Notes: generated from the letters alone by a model not told the origin. A DNA stretch of 11,692 bases from an uncultured Gammaproteobacteria bacterium (GCA_938003715.1 CALKYK010000273.1:1-11692), one strand, 5' to 3'; counted from the first letter of the stretch, positions 1 to 5,727 are shown. Made by a program: numbers and translations.

Positions 1-147
1 CCGGCGTGGCAGATTTCCGATGCGCTGCTCGAGGAACTGCGCAGCGAGAACGATCACGTCTTCGTCACCAGCGCCAAGACCGGAGACGATGTCGAAGAGG
101 CGCTGACGACGCTGGCGACTCTCATCACCGACATCGACACGGCGTGA
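1..147 (+). CDS. C-terminal end of a Ras/Rab-like small GTPase domain protein (5' truncated by window edge)
   Basis: Frame 1 is open from the first base to a TGA at 145-147 and gives 48 residues. They include FVTSAKTGDDVEEAL, which matches the G5 loop of Ras/Rab/Arf-like GTPases (T-S-A-K, bases 67-78, which contacts the guanine base) and the helix after it. The G1 to G4 motifs would lie outside the window, so nucleotide binding cannot be checked here. The stop codon overlaps the GTG start of the downstream histidine kinase (GTGA, 144-147), which suggests translational coupling and a shared role. Bacterial Rab-like GTPases next to signalling proteins are known (MglA is the best studied), but this one could also be a domain at the end of a larger protein. 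The GTPase call rests on one motif and its context. Confidence 0.7.
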   Translation, partial: PAWQISDALLEELRSENDHVFVTSAKTGDDVEEALTTLATLITDIDTA

Positions 148-1712
148 GTTTTCCTGCACGCATCCTCGACTACCTGCACGAGGCCTACTACGCGAAGAGC
201 AGGCCGTGCTGCCTGCTGCTGAAACGCGACCTGTCGCTGATTTCGATCTCGGGCAACGCGGCTCACTACGGGCTCGACGAGGTTACACCCGGCATGGACA
301 TGTCGGTGCACGCGCCATACCTGGTCGGCATGCCGCTCGATGCGCAGCACGAACTGCCGTTCGTCAACATCGGTGACGGGGTGTCGACGCACATACATTT
401 CCTGCCCGACGGCGACCATTGCTACGTCGTGCTGCTCGATGCGAGCGAGGAGCACGAGCAGCGTTTCAAGGAACAGCAGGCGAAGAACGAGGCGCGCCTG
501 CTGCAGGTGAACCAGCAGAAGCTGATTGCGAGGCAGCGGGACCTGATCAGCGAGCTGGTCGAGGCGAAGGCCGAGCTGGACCACCGCCGTCGCGACGTCG
601 AACGCTCGAGCGCATCGAAGAGCCGCTTCATCGCGATGATGTCGCACGAGTTCCGCACGCCGCTCGCGTCGATCATCAACTACGCCGAACTGGCTTTGGA
701 GGACGATGTCGGCGAAAGAGACCGGCAGAAAAGCCTGGAGGCGATTCTGCGCTCGGGCCGGCACATGAACTCGATGGTTGACGCCGTGCTCGATGAGGCG
801 CGCATCGAGGCCGGGCAGATCCAGCTTTCCGAGCGTGACTTTTCGCTGCCCGACATGCTCGACGACCTGGCCGCAATCATCGCGCCGCTGGCGGCCGAGA
901 AGAGCCTGTCGTTCGGTGCCTTCCTCGACGAAGACGTACCGGCGGAGATCCACGCCGACGACGTCTGCCTGCGACAGGTGCTGGTGAACCTGCTCGGCAA
1001 CGCCGTCAAGTTCACGGAAGAGGGTTCGATACGGCTCGACGTGAGTTTTCTCGACGGCCGGCTGGTCGCGAGCGTGTCCGACACCGGGCCCGGCATCAGC
1101 GCCGAGGACCAGGAACGCGTGTTCCAGGCCTTCGAGCGGGGCGAGGGCACGCAGGGTTCGCAGCGCGGCGCCGGGCTCGGGCTGGCGATTACGCTGGGGC
1201 TGGTCAAGCTGATGGGCGGCGAGGTCAGTCTCGATTCCGCGCCGGGCAAGGGCTGCACCGTGACCGTGCACGTGCCGATTCGCGCGGCGGACAACGTGGC
1301 GCAGGAGACAGAGCCGGTGCTGCCGTCGCCGAAGCGCAAGAACATGGCATCGCAGCGCGCGAGCGTCCTGGTGTGCGACGACGACGCGGACATGATCGCG
1401 CTGGTCGAGTTCTACCTGCACCGCGCGGGCTACGGGCTGCTGCTTGCCAGCAACGGCGAAGAGGTCGTGGAGAAGGCGCTGGACTACCGGCCGGACCTCG
1501 TGCTGATGGACGTGAACATGCCGAAGCAGAGCGGCGTCGAGGCGGCGCGGGAGCTTCGCAAGAAAGGCTACAGCGCGCCGATCGTGGCGCTGACCGCAGG
1601 CAATCTCTCGGACCAGGACAAAGACTCGTTCACGGCAGCGTTCCGCAAGCCGGTGGTGATGCAGGAGCTGCTCGGCCACATCAAGGAGCTGACGCACAAG
1701 GCGATCGCCTGA
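144..1712 (+). CDS. Soluble hybrid histidine kinase (PAS-like sensor, HisKA, HATPase_c, receiver)
   Basis: A protein of 522 aa if it starts at GTG 144. The frame stays open upstream to base 6, but those codons overlap the GTPase gene and give low-complexity Arg-rich sequence, so GTG 144 is the better start. Residues 1-105 look like a PAS-type sensor, and 105-160 form a charged coiled-coil linker. The H-box MMSHEFRTPL carries phospho-acceptor His168. The ATPase domain shows an N-box (Asn286), G1 DTGPG (313-317) and G2 GAGLGL (342-347). The receiver domain (about 407-520) has acidic residues 412-414, phospho-acceptor Asp456 in LMDVNMP, Thr in ALTA and Lys502 in FRKP, so both halves look catalytically intact. 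There is no membrane segment, so it should act in the cytoplasm. It probably takes its cue from the upstream GTPase (inference). No output domain is present, so phosphate must pass to another partner. Confidence 0.93.
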   Translation: MSFPARILDYLHEAYYAKSRPCCLLLKRDLSLISISGNAAHYGLDEVTPGMDMSVHAPYLVGMPLDAQHELPFVNIGDGVSTHIHFLPDGDHCYVVLLDASEEHEQRFKEQQAKNEARLLQVNQQKLIARQRDLISELVEAKAELDHRRRDVERSSASKSRFIAMMSHEFRTPLASIINYAELALEDDVGERDRQKSLEAILRSGRHMNSMVDAVLDEARIEAGQIQLSERDFSLPDMLDDLAAIIAPLAAEKSLSFGAFLDEDVPAEIHADDVCLRQVLVNLLGNAVKFTEEGSIRLDVSFLDGRLVASVSDTGPGISAEDQERVFQAFERGEGTQGSQRGAGLGLAITLGLVKLMGGEVSLDSAPGKGCTVTVHVPIRAADNVAQETEPVLPSPKRKNMASQRASVLVCDDDADMIALVEFYLHRAGYGLLLASNGEEVVEKALDYRPDLVLMDVNMPKQSGVEAARELRKKGYSAPIVALTAGNLSDQDKDSFTAAFRKPVVMQELLGHIKELTHKAIA

Positions 1713-1790
1713 CGCGCGCTCCGCACGCGCAATAGCCCCATCCGGCCGCCGTCCGGGCCACGTTCCTCATTGCGAGGCCCTGTCCCTCCC

Positions 1791-1993
1791 GTCATTGCGA
1801 GGAGGCGTAGCCGACGACAAAATCGCCGGGAGCGATTTTGGACGCACGCAGTGCGCCCGAAGGGCCGGCGACAGGACGTCGCCGGTCAACCAATCCACAA
1901 ACGCCGTATGGATCGCCGCGTCGCCCTTTGGGCTCCTCGCGATGACGGGAGGGGTGGATCGCCGCGTCGCCCTTCGGGCTCCTCGCGATGACG
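1791..1993. repeat. MITE-like palindromic element with a 46-bp-period partial tandem duplication
   Basis: The unit at 1791-1946 starts GTCATTGCGAGGAG and ends CTCCTCGCGATGAC, an imperfect terminal inverted repeat enclosing about 130 bp with further inner hairpins (such as AAAATCGC/GCGATTTT around 1818-1838). The right end (1910-1946) is repeated at 1956-1993, beginning GGATCGCCGCGTCGCCCTT in both. An extra half-copy, TCATTGCGAGG, lies at 1767-1777. Bases 1873-1947, reverse-complemented, match 4832-4906 at about 63 of 75 positions by eye. The TCATTGCGAGGAG-type end occurs as a dispersed non-coding repeat in many bacterial genomes. With the hairpin at 2005-2029 this fills the gap between the kinase and mscL (1713-2152); I see no convincing gene in it. 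Confidence 0.75.
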
Positions 1994-2004
1994 GCGTTCC
2001 AGCC

Positions 2005-2029
2005 CTAGGACGTCGCCCCAGGGGGCGAC
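2005..2029 (+). repeat. Diverged REP-like element with a perfect 8-bp hairpin
   Basis: Starts CTAGGA and folds into arms GTCGCCCC (2012-2019) and GGGGCGAC (2022-2029) around an AG loop. It agrees with the REP copy at 3696-3720 at about 19 of 25 positions. It could also slow transcription leaving the kinase gene, but no T-run follows. Confidence 0.5.
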
Positions 2030-2054
2030 CCCCGATTGTTAACGATTGTTGCAT

Positions 2055-2086
2055 TTGCTTTTTTGCGGCAAAACAATCTCTACAAT
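2055..2086 (+). promoter_or_regulatory. Possible promoter of mscL
   Basis: TACAAT at 2081-2086 is a good -10 hexamer, 67 nt before the mscL start, in an AT-rich island that stands out from the surroundings. The -35 is poor: TTGCTT at 2055-2060 leaves a 20-nt spacer, and T-rich hexamers at 2058-2064 fit the spacing but not the consensus. Confidence 0.4.
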
Positions 2087-2152
2087 GCCAGCCATTGGCA
2101 AACACGAAGCCCAAGCACCACGCGCGGGCACAACAATCACTGGGGAAAAATC

Positions 2153-2569
2153 ATGCTTAATGAATTCAAGAAATTCGCGATGCGCGGCAACGTGGTCGAC
2201 ATGGCCGTCGGTATCATCATCGGCGGTGCGTTCGGCAAGATCGTTAGCTCGCTGGTCAACGACGTCATCATGCCGCCGATCGGCATGCTGATGGGCAACG
2301 TCGACTTCAGCCAGCTGTTCGTCAACCTGGGCGAAGGCGAGTTCGCGTCGCTGGCGGCGGCGAAGGAAGCCGGCGCCGCAACGATCAACTACGGCGTCTT
2401 CATCAACACCGTGCTCGACTTCACCATCGTCGCATTCGCGATCTTCATGGTGATCAAGGGCATGAACAAGATGAAGAAGGAAGAGGTCTCGCCGAAGGAA
2501 CCGCCGAAGCCTGCCGAGGACATCCTGCTGCTTCGCGAGATTCGCGACTCCCTGAAATCAGGTTCCTGA
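2153..2569 (+). CDS. mscL: Large-conductance mechanosensitive channel MscL
   Basis: A 138-aa protein, the normal size for MscL, which opens a wide pore in the inner membrane on sudden osmotic downshock and releases small solutes. The N-terminal signature is clear: MLNEFKKFAMRGNVVDMAVG, then TM1 (about residues 16-45) with the Gly/Ala-rich pore-lining stretch IIIGGAFGKIVSSLVNDVIMPPIG. A periplasmic loop (46-76), TM2 (77-103) and the charged cytoplasmic helix ending LLREIRDSLKSGS follow. The ATG at 2153 is chosen over in-frame starts from 2036 because it begins at the family N-terminus and has a GGGGA ribosome site 6-10 nt upstream. The gene is alone: repeats lie before it and an intrinsic terminator after it. 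Confidence 0.98.
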   Translation: MLNEFKKFAMRGNVVDMAVGIIIGGAFGKIVSSLVNDVIMPPIGMLMGNVDFSQLFVNLGEGEFASLAAAKEAGAATINYGVFINTVLDFTIVAFAIFMVIKGMNKMKKEEVSPKEPPKPAEDILLLREIRDSLKSGS

Positions 2570-2620
2570 GTGACCTGACAGGCCCGATCCGACTCCCCCT
2601 CGACCGGGCCGCACCCGAAA

Positions 2621-2650
2621 GCCGGGCTCCACTGGAGGCCGGCGTTTTTT
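2621..2650 (+). terminator. Intrinsic terminator of mscL
   Basis: Outer arms GCCGG (2621-2625) and CCGGC (2639-2643) and inner arms CTCC/GGAG flank an ACT loop, with one G-G mismatch. A run of six T follows at 2645-2650. It lies about 50 nt after the mscL stop. A second pair, GGCCCG (2581-2586) and CGGGCC (2605-2610), lies just upstream. Confidence 0.9.
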
Positions 2651-2718
2651 ATCACGCTCCCGTCCGTGTGGCAATCCCCCGCAGTTTTACTAGGCTTCTA
2701 ACACATCACGCGCAATGA

Positions 2719-2737
2719 ACCGGGCGAAAGACCCGGT
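2719..2737 (+). promoter_or_regulatory. Short stem-loop in the leader of the lipoprotein gene
   Basis: ACCGGG (2719-2724) pairs with CCCGGT (2732-2737) around a 7-nt loop CGAAAGA. It ends 5 nt before the ribosome-binding sequence AAGGAG (2743-2748), so it could stabilise the message or affect initiation. No ligand-binding motif is recognised. Confidence 0.35.
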
Positions 2738-2754
2738 GTGCGAAGGAGTCAATC

Positions 2755-3699
2755 ATGAAGCATTACCGATACGCCGGCGTGGCGCTTGCTGCTGCCGCTC
2801 TTTGCGCCTGCACACAGGCAGGCGTCGACATCGAAGCCGAACGCGCGGCGCTGCGCGCAGCGGCCGATGCCTACCATGCTTCCGCGGAAGGCATGGACAT
2901 GGACGGATTTGCGGGGAGCTACACGCAGGACACGCTGGTCATTCCGCCGGGCGAAGCGGTCATCAGCGGTCGCGACGGTGCACGCAACATGTTCGCGGCG
3001 GTCGCCGAAGGTCCCATGGTCAGCATTCGCTTTTCCAACATGATCGTCGACGTCGCGGCAAGCGGCGACATGGGCTACACGCTGGCGGACGGCGTCGCGA
3101 GTATGCGCGGCGCGGACGGCAGCATGGCGGAGGAACCCATGCGCGATTTTCACCTGTGGCGCAAGGAGGACGGCGCGTGGAAGATTTCGCTCGACATCTG
3201 GAACCTGGCGCCAACCGCTGAAGCGACGAGCGACGCACCCGTCGATCCGTTAACGGATGCGCTCAGCGCGGCATGGCCGGGCCTCGCGGCACGGGTCAGA
3301 GTCGTGGACTGGGAAGGCAACACGCTGCGTGAAGGCACGACCGGTTACACCTGCATGCCGACGCCGCCGATTCTTGCCGGCACCGCACCGATGTGCATGG
3401 ACGAGGAATGGATGGAGTGGGCCGACGCGTGGGCGAACAAGAAGCCGTACGCGGCCGATTCGCTCGGCATCTCTTACATGCTGGCGGGTGACGAGGGCGC
3501 GAGCAACATCGACCCGTATGCGGAAGGGCCGACCGAGGACAACGAGTGGATACGCGAGGGCGCGCACCTGATGATCGTCGCGCCGATGGAGCTGCTCGAA
3601 GACTACCCGACCGACCCCGACAACGGCGGGCCGTACGTCATGTGGGATGGCTCACCGTACGCGCACCTGATGGTGCCGATAGGCTCGCGGGAACAGTAG
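2755..3699 (+). CDS. Lipoprotein with NTF2-like (DUF4440/SnoaL type) domain and an unnamed C-terminal domain
   Basis: A 314-aa protein with a strong AAGGAG site 7 nt before ATG. The N-terminus is a lipoprotein-type signal (hydrophobic stretch, L-C-A-C with lipidated Cys19), so it should sit on the periplasmic side of a membrane. Residues about 24-152 follow the DUF4440/SnoaL pattern: a long first helix (AERAALRAAADAYHASAE), DGFAGSYTQDTLVIPPG, a GRDGARNMF helix, and the final strands FHLWRKEDGAWKISLDIWN. Residues about 175-310 are a separate part rich in Trp, Met and Pro, with cysteines at 200 and 214 and the stretches DEEWMEWADAW, LGISYMLAGDEGASNIDPY and HLMIVAP. I have seen similar unnamed segments in proteobacterial hypothetical proteins but cannot name a function. 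The gene stands alone after the mscL terminator. Its stop TAG (3697-3699) lies within a REP element. Confidence 0.85.
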   Translation: MKHYRYAGVALAAAALCACTQAGVDIEAERAALRAAADAYHASAEGMDMDGFAGSYTQDTLVIPPGEAVISGRDGARNMFAAVAEGPMVSIRFSNMIVDVAASGDMGYTLADGVASMRGADGSMAEEPMRDFHLWRKEDGAWKISLDIWNLAPTAEATSDAPVDPLTDALSAAWPGLAARVRVVDWEGNTLREGTTGYTCMPTPPILAGTAPMCMDEEWMEWADAWANKKPYAADSLGISYMLAGDEGASNIDPYAEGPTEDNEWIREGAHLMIVAPMELLEDYPTDPDNGGPYVMWDGSPYAHLMVPIGSREQ

Positions 3700-3720
3700 G
3701 AGCCCGCCCCGGCGGGCGAC
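3696..3720 (+). repeat. REP element (GTAGGAG type) overlapping a stop codon
   Basis: Begins GTAGGAG, has perfect arms GCCCGCC (3702-3708) and GGCGGGC (3711-3717), and ends GAC. GTAG or GGAG before a G+C hairpin is the hallmark of REP sequences mobilised by RAYT (TnpA-REP) transposases. The copy at 5428-5452 differs at one position, and the match runs a few bases further (GCAC after the hairpin). It may double as a transcript-end stabiliser for the lipoprotein gene. Confidence 0.8.
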
Positions 3721-3784
3721 AGCACTCCCGTCAACGCGGCACTGGTATCCTGTCGGTTCTGCTGATTGTTCCGGTCGGGTACCA

Positions 3785-4444
3785 GTGACGCACCGAAACG
3801 CTGCATACGCGATTGTTCTGGCCGCGGTAGCGTTCCAGCTAACCGCCTGCGGGCAGGAAGAAGAAGTCGCCCGCATCACGCAGGAAACAATCGCTTTCCG
3901 GAGCGGCGACCTGCAGATGTCAGGCTCGCTGTACCTGCCCGAAGCGGAAGAGCCGGTGCCGCTGCTCGTCCTTTTCCACGCCGCGAGCGGCGGCTCGAGT
4001 GAATACCCTTTCTACGGGCACCTGAAAAAGGAGCTGCCGGAGGCCGGCATCGCGACGTTCGTCTACGATCGTCGCGGCACGGGCAACCAGCCCGGCAATT
4101 TCACGACCGCGTCGTTCGAATACCTCGCCGCTGACGGCATCGCGGCCGCGACGGTCCTGGCAAAGCATCCGTCGATCGACCCGCACCGCATCGGTGCCTG
4201 GGGTATCAGCCAGGGCGGCTGGGTGGCGCCGCTGGCCGCGGCGATGTCCGACGAGATCTCGTTCGCCATCGCGGTCTCCGGGCCGGGTGTTACGCCGGCG
4301 CGGCAGATGGCGTTCGCGGCCGAATACCACCTGCGCGAGGCGGGCTACGACGAGGAAACGGTCGAGCTGGCGATGAGCCTGCGCGCACGGGTCGATGCCT
4401 ACTACCGCAACCCCGACGCGGCCGAACTCGTGGCGCTGCAGTAG
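3785..4444 (+). CDS. Alpha/beta hydrolase lipoprotein, N-terminal fragment of a gene interrupted by stop codons
   Basis: A 219-aa reading frame from GTG 3785 to TAG 4442. A lipoprotein signal (LTAC, lipidated Cys22) implies export. The hydrolase core follows: the oxyanion-loop segment LLVLFHAASGG (61-70), the YDRRGTGNQPG strand-loop (94-104) and the nucleophile elbow GISQGG with Ser142. The cap region then begins (PARQMAFAAEYHLREAGYD), as in serine hydrolases of the dienelactone hydrolase/prolyl-oligopeptidase-like class. The catalytic Asp and His are missing from this fragment but lie in the same frame downstream (4508-4822). Alone it cannot form a complete triad, so the gene is probably a pseudogene unless the stops are read through. 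An 8-bp inverted repeat, CACTGGTA/TACCAGTG (3740-3747, 3780-3787), overlaps the start codon. The ribosome site is weak. Confidence 0.75.
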   Translation: MTHRNAAYAIVLAAVAFQLTACGQEEEVARITQETIAFRSGDLQMSGSLYLPEAEEPVPLLVLFHAASGGSSEYPFYGHLKKELPEAGIATFVYDRRGTGNQPGNFTTASFEYLAADGIAAATVLAKHPSIDPHRIGAWGISQGGWVAPLAAAMSDEISFAIAVSGPGVTPARQMAFAAEYHLREAGYDEETVELAMSLRARVDAYYRNPDAAELVALQ

Positions 4445-4507
4445 ACGATCAATGCCCTCGCCGATGCTCACTGCTTTCAGTTAGCATTTCGGCCGTGCCG
4501 CGGCTAA

Positions 4508-4822
4508 TTGCCCGCGGACGTGACGCAATCTAAGTGGCACCAGGAGATGGACTTCGAACCGACAGAGTTTCTGTCGACCATGCGAGACCCACTGTTGATC
4601 ATCTACGGCGAACAGGATCGCTGGGTGCCGGTGCAGGAAAGCGTCGATGCGATCAGGGAAGCGCTGCCCGACGAGAGCAGCCTGGCGATCTATCGCTCGC
4701 AATCATCGGGACACCTGATGTCGGGGCAGGCGGAGGGTATGGACTATGACGGCAGCCTGCCGGTCGAGGACACCTACCTCGTCGTCATGATCGACTGGAT
4801 TGCTTCGCTGCGCTCGCAATGA
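4508..4822 (+). pseudogene. C-terminal part of the broken alpha/beta hydrolase gene
   Basis: This is in the same frame as 3785-4444, resuming after a second in-frame stop (TAA 4505-4507). It supplies the end of the hydrolase fold: KWHQEMDFEP, the strand PLLIIYGEQDRWVP with the likely catalytic Asp (278 in whole-gene numbering), and SSGHLM with the likely catalytic His (310). The 21 codons between the two stops read TINALADAHCFQLAFRPCRG and look like coding sequence continuing through the gap, so nonsense mutation is more likely than a frameshift. TTG 4508, GTG 4520 and ATG 4547 are possible starts, but none has a good ribosome site. The last codons (IASLRSQ, TGA) are encoded by the left end of the palindromic repeat at 4797-4906, so the original C-terminus may have been replaced. 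Confidence 0.65.
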
Positions 4823-4906
4823 CAGAGGCTACGTCATTGCGAGGAGGCCGCAGGCCGACGCGGCAACCCATACGTCGTTTGTGGATTATTTGACGGGCGA
4901 CTTCCT
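4797..4906. repeat. Second copy of the MITE-like element, inverted relative to 1791-1946
   Basis: The left end, ATTGCTTCGCTGCGCTCGCAATGAC (two overlapping halves around 4799-4823), is inverted against GTCATTGCGAGGAG at 4833-4846. From 4832 the sequence follows the reverse complement of 1873-1947 for 75 nt with about 12 differences, including the shared GTTTGTGGATT core. The match fades at the hicB stop codon (4906-4908). The element therefore fills the whole space between the hydrolase stop and hicB. Confidence 0.75.
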
Positions 4907-5130
4907 CAAGCCGCGTGCACGTCGACCATCGCGCCCTGCGAGTTCGGCGGCGGAATCGGCTCACCGGATTCTTTCAAACCCTCAATGTGGAATTCGATCG
5001 CCTCACGTATCAAAGAAAGAACCTCTTCGTGACTTTCGGCTGCCGCAATGCAGCCGGGGAGGTCGGGCACGTAAGCACCGAAGCCGGTCTCGCCCTTCTC
5101 GACAATCACGAGGTACTGCATGGCGTTCAT
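4906..5130 (-). CDS. hicB: HicB-family antitoxin, short form
   Basis: A 74-aa protein. MQYLVIVEKGETGFGAYVPDLPGCIAAAES and the helix HEEVLSLIREAIEFHIEGLKESGEPIPPP are the standard HicB signature, a partial RNase H-like fold that binds and neutralises HicA. The ribbon-helix-helix or helix-turn-helix tail found in longer HicB proteins is absent, so repression of its own promoter cannot be assumed. The ATG at 5128-5130 overlaps the hicA stop (ATGA), placing the antitoxin second, as is usual for hicAB. An internal ATG three codons later (5121) is a possible alternative start. The 3' end touches the palindromic repeat at 4797-4906. Confidence 0.93.
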   Translation of the reverse strand: MNAMQYLVIVEKGETGFGAYVPDLPGCIAAAESHEEVLSLIREAIEFHIEGLKESGEPIPPPNSQGAMVDVHAA

Positions 5131-5312
5131 TTTAGCCCAGCCTGTTTCAGAATTCCGTGGAGTGTGCCGGCGGGCACTTCACTACCCGGATTACCGGAAA
5201 CTGTCACGGTGCCGCGTTTCGCCGGATGCCTGAGTTGCCGGTGGCTGCCTCGTGTGCGAACGACAACCCAGCCGTCGTTGTTCAGCATCTTGAGCAGAAC
5301 GCGAACCTTCAT
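5127..5312 (-). CDS. hicA: HicA-family mRNA interferase toxin
   Basis: A 61-aa protein, normal for HicA, a small double-stranded-RNA-binding-fold toxin that cuts mRNA in a ribosome-independent way. The signature reads MKVRVLLKMLNNDGWVVVRT, GSHRQLRHP with the catalytic His24, GTVTVSG and the C-terminal helix AGTLHGILKQAGL. The toxin gene comes first and overlaps hicB by 4 nt. No strong ribosome site is visible before ATG 5312, nor an obvious -10/-35 pair, so expression may be low or lean on flanking sequence. All family-defining positions are intact, so the pair is probably functional. Confidence 0.93.
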   Translation of the reverse strand: MKVRVLLKMLNNDGWVVVRTRGSHRQLRHPAKRGTVTVSGNPGSEVPAGTLHGILKQAGLK

Positions 5313-5427
5313 CGGCCAAGACTGACCGTGGTGTGTTCACGGCGCCATTCGAGAATCTCGACGGCTCGCGGATAAATGCAGAGATGGCGAAGCAGTCATT
5401 GAGGCTCGATCTGCCGCGGCAACTGTC

Positions 5428-5452
5428 GCAGGAGCCCGCCCCGGCGGGCGAC
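5428..5452 (+). repeat. REP element, near-identical to the copy at 3696-3720
   Basis: Begins GCAGGAG, with arms GCCCGCC (5434-5440) and GGCGGGC (5443-5449), and ends GAC. It differs at one base of 25 from the first copy, and the identity continues through GCAC (to 5457) with one further mismatch. It lies in the gene-free stretch 5313-5761, upstream of hicA. Confidence 0.8.
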
Positions 5453-5594
5453 TGCACGTTCATCCGGACGCCGCACCGGTCACGGTTCACCCGCAGTAAC
5501 GTGAGTTGCATCACGTTGCGAACAAAAAAAAAGGTGCTCCCGGCGAACAGATCGTACTTTTGTGAACGACAACCGCTTTCCATCCGGGCGGCGG

Positions 5595-5603
5595 TGCTAT
5601 AGT
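5595..5603 (+). promoter_or_regulatory. Orphan extended -10 promoter-like site
   Basis: TGCTATAGT fits an extended -10 (TGnTATAAT with one mismatch). The -35 side is weak (TTTCCA at 5577-5582, spacer 15). Downstream on this strand lie only repeats and the 3' end of a gene on the opposite strand, so it may drive a short transcript, be a relic, or be chance. Confidence 0.25.
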
Positions 5604-5614
5604 CTGTTCACTCT

Positions 5615-5698
5615 CGTCGCTGCGAGGAGTTCGAAGGCAACGCGGCCAATCGCGCAACGCGCGAATCGCGTCTCCGCAGAGCTCCTCGCGGTGAGGGG
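5615..5698. repeat. Degenerate palindromic repeat; right half recurs at 7400-7437
   Basis: The left end, CGTCGCTGCGAGGAG, and the right end, CTCCTCGCGGTGAGGGG, are imperfect inverted repeats of the TCATTGCGAGGAG family. Bases 5661-5698 match 7400-7437 at 32 of 38 positions in direct orientation. With the REP copy at 5428 and the hairpin at 5695-5727 this accounts for much of 5313-5761, where I see no gene. Confidence 0.5.
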
Positions 5699-5727
5699 AG
5701 CAAAGGCCGACCTCCCGGCCGCTCCCC
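5695..5727 (-). terminator. Strong hairpin after the nucleotidase gene, possible terminator
   Basis: GGGGAGC (5695-5701) pairs with GCTCCCC (5721-5727). Inside, GGCCG (5705-5709) pairs with CGGCC (5716-5720), leaving a 3-nt bulge and a 6-nt loop: 12 bp in all. It begins 34 nt past the nucleotidase stop on the minus strand. No T-run follows, so it may be an inefficient terminator or an mRNA-end stabiliser. Confidence 0.45.

Noticed and set aside
6..143. N-terminal extension of the histidine kinase to base 6
   Set aside because: It overlaps the GTPase C-terminus in another frame and gives Arg-rich sequence unlike a protein domain; GTG 144 overlaps the upstream stop neatly.
54..1697. Long minus-strand open frame (547 codons) across the histidine kinase gene
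   Set aside because: It is antisense to a gene with every kinase motif intact, and its translation is Arg/His/Gln-rich with no domain. GC-rich third positions keep the opposite strand open.
1713..2035. CRISPR array
   Set aside because: The repeats are palindromic, only two copies lie in tandem (46-bp period), the intervening sequence is short and not spacer-like, and no cas gene is present.
1795..2160. Short plus-strand frames across the repeat region before mscL
   Set aside because: The translations repeat the palindromic element (DRRVALRAPRDD) and have no ribosome site.
5525..5534. A-run (a T-run on the minus strand) as a terminator
   Set aside because: No stem-loop precedes the run on the minus strand, and no gene ends there.
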